Below are positions 7,820 to 14,620 of a stretch of DNA of 15,202 bases, piece by piece. Source of the stretch: Syntrophaceae bacterium UBA3084 (GTDB lineage: Bacteria; Desulfobacterota; Syntrophia; Syntrophales; UBA6807). The stretch covers positions 1 to 15,202 of the forward strand of contig DFBI01000137.1 in the NCBI GenBank assembly GCA_002367335.1, read 5' to 3'. The stretch's first letter is position 1; each line of letters starts with the position of its first letter. The notes under the pieces are model-generated. The model made no database searches, was not told the origin of the DNA, and saw only the letters and a program-made list of their open reading frames with translations. The position numbers and the translations under genes are program-made.

Positions 7820-9892
7820 ATGAATAAAGCACAGCGACTGTCAATCTTTTTGGGTAGTCTGGTGATTCTTGCCATTGTCGCGCTTCTCCTCTGGTCGCAC
7901 CTCGCGCAGTTACCAAACACACCACGCATTGTGCTGATCACATCCTTAATCATGCTCTCCTTCGTTACCCTCTGCCTCGAACACTTTTTTACAAAGCCCA
8001 CCGATGTCTTGGCGTCAACTCTTTCAATCATCATGCTTCTGACACCATTGCACAGTCAGCTCGGTAATCTGGGGGTATGGTACGGGATATTTCTTGGGTA
8101 CTCATATCTACTCATGCTTACAGCATTGGTTGCCCTTTTCCTAGTTGACGACACCAAACCATCCGAAGCTGTACAGAATAGAATTGCAGGTGCACTAAAA
8201 ACACTCGCCGTGCACTTTGGTACGGGTCGCTTTCTGTTTTTCGGTTTGTTTGTCATTTGCATGTTAGCCTATGTAGACAGCCAATCTACAGACTTCCTCA
8301 TCCTGTTTACCTACGCCTCCGTTTTGCTTTTGATTAATCCCAAATCTGCAGTATTCAGCACGGCAAGGCTACTGCGTAGTAGCGACGAAGAGATCGGAAC
8401 TATTTTCGGGGTTCAGTCGAAGAACACCTTCTTGGTCCGGCTTCATCCAACCCACAAACCTGTTCGTCGATACGGGTGTGTTGAGTTCACGTATTCAATG
8501 GATGACAGTCATAGAGTGTTCAGGGGCCTGATTCTTGACAACTATTTGTTGAATGAGCAGCAATGGATCAAGGTTCTGACAAACCCGAGGATAACCGAGG
8601 CACTAGAATATGCCCCCCAATGCGAACAGCACAAGTCCAATCGCGTCTACCATCTTGAGGTTGAGGAGCGGCCTCAGATTCTCTCCCGTTTCGTTGGTGT
8701 CATTCTTGAAGAGTCAAAGATCCAGGCGATCAGGTTCGAGTACTCGCATGTTGTTCCATTGAGCGAAGGTGATCTGCTGGAGGTCGACATCCAAGAAAAG
8801 AGGGTTCTATATCAAGTTGTACAGGGCGTGACAGACATCGAAGCATTGGAGGCCAAGAATGAAACTGGCCTCATTGTTGGTGAAGCTGTTCAACTCGGAA
8901 TGTGGAACCAGGATTTACGTTCATTCGAGCGCTTTGGTTGGGTTCCCGACATCAATACCCCCGTGTTTCTCGCAGCCAATATACAACATACAGATTTACA
9001 ACCGCATGAGATGCAAGTTGGTCATGTGCCAGGCACCAATTATCCCGTGACAATTGATCTGCAGGATGCGGTTACACATCACTTGGCTATACTCGGCGTG
9101 ACTGGTTCCGGGAAATCGGTATTCGCTCGCAATCTGATTCGCAAAGTCGTCAGTGAAGACTTCAAGGTTATCTGTGTTGACTTCACGCAAGAGTATGCAG
9201 GCAAGTTCACCGACCTGAACATTGAGTCGATCGCCAACTCAGGCGAGCAGAGCAATCTGTTCTCCGCGATTGATACCGTTGCTACTGAGCAGTGCAAATT
9301 CAAGAACCAGCAAATAGCCAGCGTGATTGAGAAGGGCGAGAAGAACATTGGCAATACGTTCTATACAGCGATAAAGCGATTCCTCGAATCCGATGACCAC
9401 AGCATTGCACTCTTCGAACTACCCGATGTCACGAACACGACGGGCATACTTGACTATACGAAATGGTTCTTCAAGGCGCTGTTTTTAATCGCACGCAAAC
9501 ACGCGAACTTCGGGAAGCGTCTATGCATCGTTCTTGAGGAAGCACACACGGTCGTACCTGAATGGAACTTCATCGGCGTTGCCGAACGCGATGCTCAATC
9601 CCTCGTGAATAGTATTGGCCAGATCGCCCTTCAGGGGCGGAAGTACGGTGTAGGATTCATTGTGATCGCCCAGCGCACAGCAAATGTGTCGAAGACGATT
9701 CTAACGCAATGCAACTCAATCGTTGCATTCCAACAGTTTGACAAAACAAGTTCCGACTTTCTATCGAACTATATGGGGCCTGAAATGGTGGACGTACTGC
9801 CTAACCTTCGACAGCGTCAGGCAATAGGGGTTGGAAAAGGCTTTACCTCGAAGATCCCCATCATATTCCATGTTCCAGAGATCATTGAATAG
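7820..9892 (+). CDS. Membrane-anchored HerA/DUF87-type hexameric ATPase (690 aa)
   Basis: The N-terminal quarter is hydrophobic, with candidate membrane segments near 7-29, 35-55, 85-110, 136-152 and 158-173. A soluble region at about 190-350 may be the HAS-barrel and linker, followed by a HerA-type P-loop ATPase. Walker A GVTGSGKS is at 426-433 and FKVICVDFTQEY at 448-459. Walker B RLCIVLEEAH is at 567-576 with tandem acidic residues E573/E574, and the QGRKYGVGFIVIAQRT block at 605-620 is typical of HerA motors. Soluble HerA proteins act as DNA translocases, and defence versions pair with SIR2, DUF4297 or nuclease effectors; none of these is adjacent. The nearest downstream genes are a small helical protein and a TIR protein after an 85-bp gap. 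The start is supported by GAGAGG at 7808-7813, 6 nt upstream. G+C (about 55% in a sampled line) is far above that of the genes downstream, so it probably arrived separately. Confidence 0.82.
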   Translation: MNKAQRLSIFLGSLVILAIVALLLWSHLAQLPNTPRIVLITSLIMLSFVTLCLEHFFTKPTDVLASTLSIIMLLTPLHSQLGNLGVWYGIFLGYSYLLMLTALVALFLVDDTKPSEAVQNRIAGALKTLAVHFGTGRFLFFGLFVICMLAYVDSQSTDFLILFTYASVLLLINPKSAVFSTARLLRSSDEEIGTIFGVQSKNTFLVRLHPTHKPVRRYGCVEFTYSMDDSHRVFRGLILDNYLLNEQQWIKVLTNPRITEALEYAPQCEQHKSNRVYHLEVEERPQILSRFVGVILEESKIQAIRFEYSHVVPLSEGDLLEVDIQEKRVLYQVVQGVTDIEALEAKNETGLIVGEAVQLGMWNQDLRSFERFGWVPDINTPVFLAANIQHTDLQPHEMQVGHVPGTNYPVTIDLQDAVTHHLAILGVTGSGKSVFARNLIRKVVSEDFKVICVDFTQEYAGKFTDLNIESIANSGEQSNLFSAIDTVATEQCKFKNQQIASVIEKGEKNIGNTFYTAIKRFLESDDHSIALFELPDVTNTTGILDYTKWFFKALFLIARKHANFGKRLCIVLEEAHTVVPEWNFIGVAERDAQSLVNSIGQIALQGRKYGVGFIVIAQRTANVSKTILTQCNSIVAFQQFDKTSSDFLSNYMGPEMVDVLPNLRQRQAIGVGKGFTSKIPIIFHVPEIIE

Positions 9893-9904
9893 ACCCAACA
9901 CAAA

Positions 9905-9945
9905 GCGTTGCTCAGCGACGCGGTAAACCCTGCGCGAGAACGCAG
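9905..9945. other. Two GC-rich hairpins between the HerA-like gene and the TIR operon
   Basis: GCGTTGCT (9905-9912) can pair with AGCGACGC (9914-9921), with one G:U pair and a minimal loop. CTGCG (9930-9934) pairs perfectly with CGCAG (9941-9945) around a 6-nt loop. Both lie in a 70-bp GC-rich patch with no gene, exactly where composition changes from GC-richer to AT-richer DNA. No T-run follows either stem. They could be a factor-dependent terminator, a processed spacer, or a scar of the junction between the two acquisitions. Confidence 0.35.
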
Positions 9946-9977
9946 TCGCTATCTGAAGAAATATGGAGGAAAAACTG

Positions 9978-10457
9978 ATGAAATGGAAAGAGTGGTTAGA
10001 AAAATGGAGTATGACATCTCTAAAGATTAAAACTCCTTTTCTTGAAGCGGATTGGCAACCAAAAGATGAAGATAAAGACGCTGCTTGGGAATTATATATT
10101 GAACTCCTTACAAGAATTGCCACTCAACAATTACCAAAGGAAAATGGAGATGAGGCTACAGCATTAGAGGGAGTGCATAAGCTTTTTGAACTAACGAGAG
10201 AAATAATCAAGCGACATGGCCGTGAATGTATAGAATTTACAAAAATTGCTATTGCGATTTTGAATCAAATAGTTCGTCCCTTTACAGCAAAATGGCATAA
10301 AGAAATGCTTGCAAATGCGTTTACTGATTCTCATAAATGTGATGAGTTCAGAAATGAACTCTCAGAACTTCAGAACATTTTAGGAAGTTATACCAAAATG
10401 CTTTCAGATATGGCTGGGGTCGAAGATTTGACGGAATTGGAGGAGCGCAATGGCTAA
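9978..10457 (+). CDS. Small helical protein coupled to a TIR gene (159 aa)
   Basis: I choose the ATG at 9978 because GGAGG at 9965-9969 sits 8 nt before it; the earlier in-frame ATG at 9963 would place that ribosome site inside the gene. The protein begins MKWKEWLEKWSMTSLKIK and is predicted largely helical, rich in Trp, Glu and Lys. Notable stretches are DKDAAWELYIELLTRIATQ (about 33-51), GRECIEFTKIAI (about 80-91) and RPFTAKWHKEM (about 98-108), with an acidic end ELEERNG. There is no signal peptide, membrane segment or known catalytic motif. I recall similar hypothetical proteins but cannot name a domain. The stop overlaps the start of the TIR gene (ATGGCTAA at 10450-10457), so the two are almost certainly made together. 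It is a plausible regulator, sensor or inhibitor of the TIR protein. Confidence 0.8.
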   Translation: MKWKEWLEKWSMTSLKIKTPFLEADWQPKDEDKDAAWELYIELLTRIATQQLPKENGDEATALEGVHKLFELTREIIKRHGRECIEFTKIAIAILNQIVRPFTAKWHKEMLANAFTDSHKCDEFRNELSELQNILGSYTKMLSDMAGVEDLTELEERNG

Positions 10458-11064
10458 ACATAAAGTTTTCATTAGTTATCATCATTTTAATGATCAGGCT
10501 TACAAGGAAGAGCTACTAAGGTTGAATTATTTGCACGATATTTTTATTGATGCCTCAGTTGATACAGGTGGCATAGATGACAATTTAAGCGATGATGCCA
10601 TTCGTCAAAAAATACGCGATGAATACTTAAGGGACTCTACCGTAACTGTTGTACTTGTTGGTACTGACACCAAGAATCGTAAACACGTGGACTGGGAAAT
10701 TTACTCAAGCATGTTTGATGGAACTGTAAACAAGAAATCTGGTGTGCTTGTTATTCAGCTGCCTGACACAGGCTGCACGACTTATACTGCAGCGCATGGC
10801 GATGACGAGAAAAATACGATTTACCCTGAAAATAGTAACTGGGTTAGCGTTAAGACTAGAGCTGACTATGAAAAGCGATATCCATATTTGTCCGACAGAA
10901 TAATCGATAATTTATTGCAAAGTGACGCTAAGGTTTCGGTGTCTAATTGGACAAGAGTTACTGACGATATTGAGAAATTACGCTTTTTAATTAATGTAAC
11001 ATTTAATGATAGAGCTGGCTGTGACTACGATTTAAGGCGCACGATGAGGCGCGCTAACTCGTAG
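10450..11064 (+). CDS. ThsB/MTH538-like TIR-domain protein (204 aa)
   Basis: The N-terminus KHKVFISYHHFND (3-15) is the first strand and loop of a TIR fold. STVTVVLVGTDTKNRKHVDW (63-82) followed by E83 in WEIYSSM matches the strand-D region and the W/Y-E-I helix of the MTH538/DUF1863 TIR family, which includes Thoeris ThsB. In that family the protein either cleaves NAD+ or makes a cyclic ADP-ribose signal on phage sensing; E83 is the candidate catalytic or binding glutamate by position only. About 100 residues follow the core (IDNLLQSDAKVSVSNWTRV region). No ThsA-type SIR2/SLOG effector is in the window. GGAGGAG (10439-10445) precedes the ATG by 4 nt, inside the upstream gene. Together with the 8-bp overlap this shows translational coupling. 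The effector or signalling role is inferred from the family. Confidence 0.78.
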   Translation: MAKHKVFISYHHFNDQAYKEELLRLNYLHDIFIDASVDTGGIDDNLSDDAIRQKIRDEYLRDSTVTVVLVGTDTKNRKHVDWEIYSSMFDGTVNKKSGVLVIQLPDTGCTTYTAAHGDDEKNTIYPENSNWVSVKTRADYEKRYPYLSDRIIDNLLQSDAKVSVSNWTRVTDDIEKLRFLINVTFNDRAGCDYDLRRTMRRANS

Positions 11065-11076
11065 CATTAATACAGC

Positions 11077-11115
11077 TAACGACGCAAAAAGCCGCGCGAC
11101 TGCTTTGTGACGTTA
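11077..11115. repeat. Imperfect 39-nt hairpin with TAAC/GTTA ends (attC-like?)
   Basis: TAACG (11077-11081) pairs with CGTTA (11111-11115). After one A:A mismatch, CGCAAA (11083-11088) pairs with TTTGTG (11104-11109) with one G:T wobble, then GC/GC closes a 9-nt loop after two bulged bases. An imperfect stem with extrahelical bases, AAC at the left end and GTT at the right, lying just after a stop codon, is the general architecture of integron attC sites. Against this, the length is below the usual attC minimum (about 57 nt), and AGCTAAC and GTTATAC each miss the RYYYAAC/GTTRRRY core by one base. It separates the TIR pair from the HEPN pair. Confidence 0.35.
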
Positions 11116-11133
11116 TACCTGTAGGGAAAATAC

Positions 11134-11760
11134 ATGAGTTACGATGAACATGATGCAGCAATGGATGAGTTTTATGATCGTATTAGCGAAGAGCTTTATC
11201 CCGAGCACAAGGAGCAAGCCATTGATGAATTCATCGAAGAGAGAATGTGTTCCTACTATTTAGAAAACCCAAATATTATTCAAGCACCTATAGATAGCTA
11301 CCACCATGCAAATGAGTTGCTACAGGTGTCTCACCGGTGTGCGTTGGTAATGTACACCACTTCAATAGAACTATTTCTTAAATCGGTCTTATTGCGACCT
11401 GTTCTATATGGCATGATTCACAATGAAAACATCGCGAATATGATTGTTGATTCTTCTATAGGTCGATCTGGATTCAGCCGCTATAATAAGCTGCTGAGTC
11501 AGCTTTGCTATCATGCAGCGAACATTGAGCTTTCCAAAATTCATGGTATGGATAACAAGCCAATTTTGGTAGAAGCTGAAGAAGTTCAACAAATTCGGAA
11601 TCGGGTAGTGCATCAAGGCTATGCCGCATCAGTCGAAGAAATGGGCAAAGCAAAGAATATCGCATCATTGATTCTCGCCCAAGTCGTTGAGCCAGTGTTG
11701 AATAATATGGATTTGGTTATAGGTTCAAATGAAAATGGTTTTGCTGTTATCAAGGCATAA
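11134..11760 (+). CDS. HEPN-like protein with RNxxxH motif (208 aa)
   Basis: The acidic N-terminus (1-45) is followed by a helical bundle. SIELFLKSVLL (77-87) resembles the helix-2 E-x-FLK block of HEPN folds, and IRNRVVHQGY (154-163) supplies the R-N-x3-H signature (R155, N156, H160) of HEPN ribonucleases. In this superfamily the motif cleaves RNA, often tRNA, in toxin-antitoxin and abortive-infection systems. I see no nucleotidyltransferase (MNT) antitoxin next to it. The start has only a weak site, TAGGG at 11122-11126. The next gene begins 18 nt after the stop, so the two are likely co-transcribed. The exact family is not recognised; an RNase role is inferred from the motif, and a non-catalytic HEPN scaffold is the main alternative. 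Confidence 0.68.
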   Translation: MSYDEHDAAMDEFYDRISEELYPEHKEQAIDEFIEERMCSYYLENPNIIQAPIDSYHHANELLQVSHRCALVMYTTSIELFLKSVLLRPVLYGMIHNENIANMIVDSSIGRSGFSRYNKLLSQLCYHAANIELSKIHGMDNKPILVEAEEVQQIRNRVVHQGYAASVEEMGKAKNIASLILAQVVEPVLNNMDLVIGSNENGFAVIKA

Positions 11761-11778
11761 CATCTCAGGAGATGAGTT

Positions 11779-12648
11779 GTGATTTTAGGAAAAAAGACAT
11801 TAGAAAAGCTCAGGGAACTGATTAACGAAGAAACTGAATATCGTTCAGGGCCAAAACTTGTTCAATTTTTTAATGAGCTCGGATTCAATGATGCATATGG
11901 TCAGGGATTTCCTTCGCGATGGATGTTTACAGATGAGAAGTTAAGTCTCATCAATGGCACGCCGGGACTCGATAAATGCATTAAAAATGTATTTGCTCCA
12001 ATCAATTTTATTGAGAGTGCAAATGATTTGGACAATTTTATTAAAGACTTCAATAAGTATCTATCCTTTGATAAATGGAAGGTTGTAAGGAATCACGCAG
12101 AGATAGGATTCCAGAAACTAGATAGGATTGATTTTGAAACACCAGAAAAGAAAGTAGATGAAGATGGGTTTTTAAGCCAAGAGTTCTCTGATTTAAATCT
12201 AAATAGCATAAATTTAGAAAGTGCAATAACAAACGCCTTGGAATACAGAATAGATGAAATTGAAAAGTGCTTTGCAGCCAATGCTCCATTATCAGTAATA
12301 CTATTGGCTGGCAGCACTCTCGAAGGTATTCTGCTCGGGGTAGCTACACGTCATCCTATGCAATTCAATTGCTCAAATAGCTCGCCTAAAAATAAAGAAG
12401 GCAGAATTAAACAATTTCACGAATGGACTCTGGCCAATTTCATAGATGCTGCAAAAGATATTGGGTTAATACAGCATGACGTCCACAAATTCAGTCACGC
12501 ACTTAGGGATTTTAGAAATTATATACACCCATTCGAGCAAGTAAGCACAGGTTTTAGTCCATCTATGTATACAGCAAAAATATGTCTGCAAGTACTGAAA
12601 GCAGCCATACATCAAATAAACGAAAATATCAAAAAGATTAGTGCATAA
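11779..12648 (+). CDS. AbiJ-like protein: AbiJ-type N-terminus and C-terminal HEPN-like domain (289 aa)
   Basis: The start is GTG at 11779, supported by GGAG at 11768-11771 with a 7-nt gap. Residues 1-115 carry LVQFFNELGFNDAYGQGFPS (27-46), the pattern I associate with AbiJ N-terminal-domain (NTD3-like) proteins of abortive infection. The C-terminal half has LLAGSTLEGILLGVA (175-189) and ALRDFRNYIHP (241-251), a HEPN-type R-x6-H signature with R243, R246, N247 and H250. The usual reading is a recognition N-terminus joined to a HEPN RNase that acts on infection. It is the most AT-rich gene here (30% G+C in one sampled line). It follows another HEPN gene by 18 nt, so the pair may form a heteromeric complex or two consecutive defence cargo genes. 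The domain name is from memory, not a search. Confidence 0.7.
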   Translation: MILGKKTLEKLRELINEETEYRSGPKLVQFFNELGFNDAYGQGFPSRWMFTDEKLSLINGTPGLDKCIKNVFAPINFIESANDLDNFIKDFNKYLSFDKWKVVRNHAEIGFQKLDRIDFETPEKKVDEDGFLSQEFSDLNLNSINLESAITNALEYRIDEIEKCFAANAPLSVILLAGSTLEGILLGVATRHPMQFNCSNSSPKNKEGRIKQFHEWTLANFIDAAKDIGLIQHDVHKFSHALRDFRNYIHPFEQVSTGFSPSMYTAKICLQVLKAAIHQINENIKKISA

Positions 12649-12845
12649 CAATGTGGAATATAGAACTTCCCATATTTCCTTCGGGTTTTTCCCTTCGCAG
12701 GTTAGTGAAGAAGGTATTTGACACGGATCGGCCAAAAGCCTCCCTTGTCGAGGTTGGAACCGGGCCCACGGACTCACGGAAAGTCTACATCCTTAATGTG
12801 TAGGATGGCAGGGGTCTTGATATGAACGCAGGAGGTATTCATTAA
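12649..12845. other. Spacer between the HEPN pair and the DUF262 remnant; one unexplained 50-codon open frame
   Basis: This 197-bp spacer has no recognised gene. An open frame of 50 codons runs from ATG 12651 to TAG 12801-12803, starting 2 nt after the previous stop but without a ribosome site; its product contains KASLVEVGTGPTDSRKVYI and matches nothing I know. The right half (about 12720-12800) is markedly GC-richer than the gene to its left. TTGACA occurs at 12718-12723 but has no usable -10 box at 16-18 nt. The stretch looks like a fragment of unrelated DNA at an island junction rather than a promoter. Confidence 0.3.
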
Positions 12846-13241
12846 ATGAAAACCACATTATTTAAAGAAGTCGGATGGTTTCTATCAGCGCTTATTGACA
12901 ATATTGACATGGGCATCATTGGTCTTCCCGATATTCAGCGGCCATTTGTTTGGAAGGCGGCAAAAGTTCGAGATCTTTTTGATTCCATGTATAAAGGCTT
13001 TCCTGTGGGCTATCTCCTTTTCTGGGAAAATGGCTTGGAAAATGGACATAAGCCGATAGGAGTGGACAAGAAACAAGAAGTGCCCAATCTTCTAATCATC
13101 GATGGACAGCAACGGCTCACCGCGCTCTATTCTGTCATGAAAAATGTTCCAATTGTAAAGAAAGACTATACACAGCAAAAGATAATGATTTCATTTCGCC
13201 CGAAAGATCAAGAAAATTCCGGCGACGCAATACTCAAATGA
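12846..13241 (+). pseudogene. DUF262 (GmrSD-type) N-terminal fragment, truncated at 131 aa
   Basis: The start ATG has a strong AGGAGG (12830-12835) 10 nt upstream. LPDIQRPFVW (27-36) and IIDGQQRLTALY (84-95) are the two signature blocks of the DUF262/ParB-Srx-like nucleotide-binding domain, as in the GmrS half of GmrSD enzymes that attack modified phage DNA. Family members usually run 500-700 aa with a C-terminal HNH-type (DUF1524) domain. Here homology stops after ISFRPKDQ (116-122), and the frame then reads ENSGDAILK and stops inside a 54-bp repeat starting at 13215. The nuclease half is absent, so this is a broken gene. The DGQQR block is intact, but the fragment is unlikely to be active. 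Confidence 0.85.
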
Positions 13242-13268
13242 TGCGAGTGATTATTTCAGGCAGCAGGG
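13215..13268 (+). repeat. 54-bp repeat, copy 1, at the broken end of the DUF262 gene
   Basis: It aligns without gaps to 14621-14674 with 44 of 54 identities. It begins AATTCCGGCGACGC and supplies the last codons and stop (NSGDAILK*) of the truncated DUF262 frame. Its right half reads ASDYFRQQG in another frame, which ends in a TGA overlapping the ATG of the next gene at 13281. The left end resembles a repeat (AATTCCGGGGACGC...) that I recall as common near REP-associated tyrosine transposases in environmental genomes; that link is memory only. Confidence 0.75.
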
Positions 13269-13280
13269 GAATACTGACAT

Positions 13281-13840
13281 ATGAACAAACAAATAAATAC
13301 CGGTGAAATAGTCATATATCAGACTGAAGACGGACAGGCATCTTTAGAGGTTAACCTGGTTGAAGAAACTGTTTGGCTGGATGCCCATCAGATGGCGAAA
13401 CTTTTTCAGCGGGATAGGACAGTTATTGTCAGGCACGTAAGAAATATCTATCAAACCGGTGAACTGTTGCGCAATTCAACCTGTGCAAAAATTGTACAGG
13501 TTGCTCAGAATGGCAAAAAAAGGGTAATGGATTTCTATAACCTGGATATGATCATCTCTGTCGGTTATCGCGTGAATTCATTACGAGGCACCCAATTCCG
13601 TATCTGGGCCAATAAAGTATTGAAGGATTATCCTGTCTCACTGGTTACGCGCTTAATGAAAAGAGATTACAATCTCAGATTGAAAAATATGGGGCGCTGG
13701 AACAGTCGATTAAGCTTATCGATAATATCGTTGATCGCAAACTGCTTTCCACGTCTGAATCTGAAGGTCTCTTGATGGTTATTGGTGATTTCAGCTATGC
13801 TCTTGATACGCTTGATCGATACGATTATGGGAAGCGGTAG
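13281..13840 (+). pseudogene. rhuM: RhuM-family gene, frameshifted and 3'-truncated
   Basis: RhuM-like proteins are about 330 aa, of phage or virulence-island origin, and often lie beside type I restriction genes. The first frame gives TVWLDAHQMAKLFQRDRTVI (30-49), RHVRNIYQTGEL (51-62) and YNLDMIISVGYRVNSLRGTQF (86-106), all diagnostic. After KVLKDY the frame fails near 13631-13637: the -1/+2 frame resumes as TGYALNEKRLQSQIEKYG and runs to DTLDRYDYGKR and a TAG at 13838-13840. A one-base deletion or two-base insertion restores the reading. Even when joined it totals about 186 codons, so the C-terminal half is also missing. AGGGGA (13265-13270) is a possible ribosome site, and the ATG overlaps the TGA of the preceding hsdS-like frame. 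This is a dead gene unless the shift is a sequencing error, and truncation would remain. Confidence 0.85.
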
Positions 13841-13909
13841 TAATCGAGGTGACAGGATACTAAATTGAAAACCAGTGTAAGATGTTCTATATTGTGCTGA
13901 AACCCCCGC

Positions 13910-13938
13910 TTGACACACAAGTTTTCTCTTCGTATATT
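13910..13938 (+). promoter_or_regulatory. Strong sigma70-type promoter for the 154-aa membrane protein gene
   Basis: TTGACA (13910-13915) matches the -35 consensus exactly. A 17-nt spacer leads to TATATT (13933-13938), a 4/6 match to the -10 box. The predicted transcript start near 13945 leaves about a 50-nt leader before the ATG at 13997. It is the clearest promoter in the window, and it follows the rhuM remnant directly, so this gene is probably transcribed on its own. Confidence 0.72.
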
Positions 13939-13996
13939 TCCAATATAAAAAAGATTGTCGCTGAAAAATACATTTTATGAAGAAAAGGGATAAATC

Positions 13997-14461
13997 ATGG
14001 ATGGGAAACTCCTTATAATCTCATTTGCTGTTATCGTAATCGTTTTCATCATTCTATTTGGAAGGCGTGTTCGTGCACAGTACGGGTCCATCAAGCCGAA
14101 TGGGAAAGTCATGAAAAGCTTTGAAACATATGAAGTTAAACCTGACTTGATTTATTATTTCAGTGGTTCGGAGATGAGACCCACTGCTATAATTGGTGTG
14201 GACAAAAGATTGACTCTCAATTCAGAACTATGGAAGAGGATAGATGCGACACAAGAGCTTAAGGTCCTGATTCAAAATATAAAGGAAAATGTGTCTGAGT
14301 ACGAAGAAACGCTCCATGGATTCGATATACTTGACAACACGGGAAAATATATAGGTGAGTGGTTTTCAATACTTGGCATTCATACGGTTATAAAAACGGG
14401 GGAAGACAATAAAATAACGATTACTACACCCCCAATCGATACGTACAGGGAGGAAATCTAA
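13997..14461 (+). CDS. Small single-pass membrane protein of unknown function (154 aa)
   Basis: AAGGG (13985-13989) lies 7 nt before the ATG, and a near-consensus promoter lies upstream. Residues 4-22 form one strongly hydrophobic helix followed by GRRVR, so by the positive-inside rule the remaining 130 residues should be cytoplasmic. This part has KSFETYEVKPDLIYYFSGSE (40-59), IIGVDKRLTLNSELWKRID (65-83) and a C-terminal segment with GKYIGEWFSIL (117-127). It has no cysteines, no catalytic motif I recognise, and mixed alpha/beta character. It is intact while genes on both sides are broken, which suggests either recent arrival or selection for its function. It does not match any effector or immunity family I know. 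Confidence 0.72.
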   Translation: MDGKLLIISFAVIVIVFIILFGRRVRAQYGSIKPNGKVMKSFETYEVKPDLIYYFSGSEMRPTAIIGVDKRLTLNSELWKRIDATQELKVLIQNIKENVSEYEETLHGFDILDNTGKYIGEWFSILGIHTVIKTGEDNKITITTPPIDTYREEI

Positions 14462-14620
14462 AAGAGGGATTAATACAGTGACCAACGGTTTCGTGCAAGA
14501 CGCAAGTAAATCATGGCAAAAGAAAAAATTACAAGAAGGCAAAAGGACATACCCCGTCTATTGAGAGAGAGAAAGCTTAAAAAAAGGCAGGGGGAAAGGG
14601 GTAAAAAGAAACAATAGGGT

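Noticed and set aside
7591..8034. A 147-codon minus-strand open frame covering the res-HerA spacer
   Set aside because: It is antisense to the ends of two well-supported genes, resembles no family, and its middle is the A7G7 tract and hairpin spacer.
9963..9977. ATG at 9963 as the start of the 159-aa gene
   Set aside because: It would place the best ribosome site, GGAGG at 9965-9969, inside the coding region; the ATG at 9978 is correctly spaced from it.
9978..11064. A complete Thoeris system
   Set aside because: The TIR is ThsB-like, but no ThsA (SIR2 or transmembrane effector with a SLOG sensor) is in the window; the partner is a small helical protein.
12718..12746. TTGACA at 12718-12723 as a promoter for the DUF262 gene
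   Set aside because: No -10-like hexamer lies 16-18 nt downstream; the sequence there is TCCCTT.
14513..14617. A 34-codon Lys/Arg-rich open frame beginning MAKEKITRRQKD
   Set aside because: It has no ribosome site, is A/G-rich low-complexity sequence, and resembles no known small protein; open reading over this length is unremarkable.
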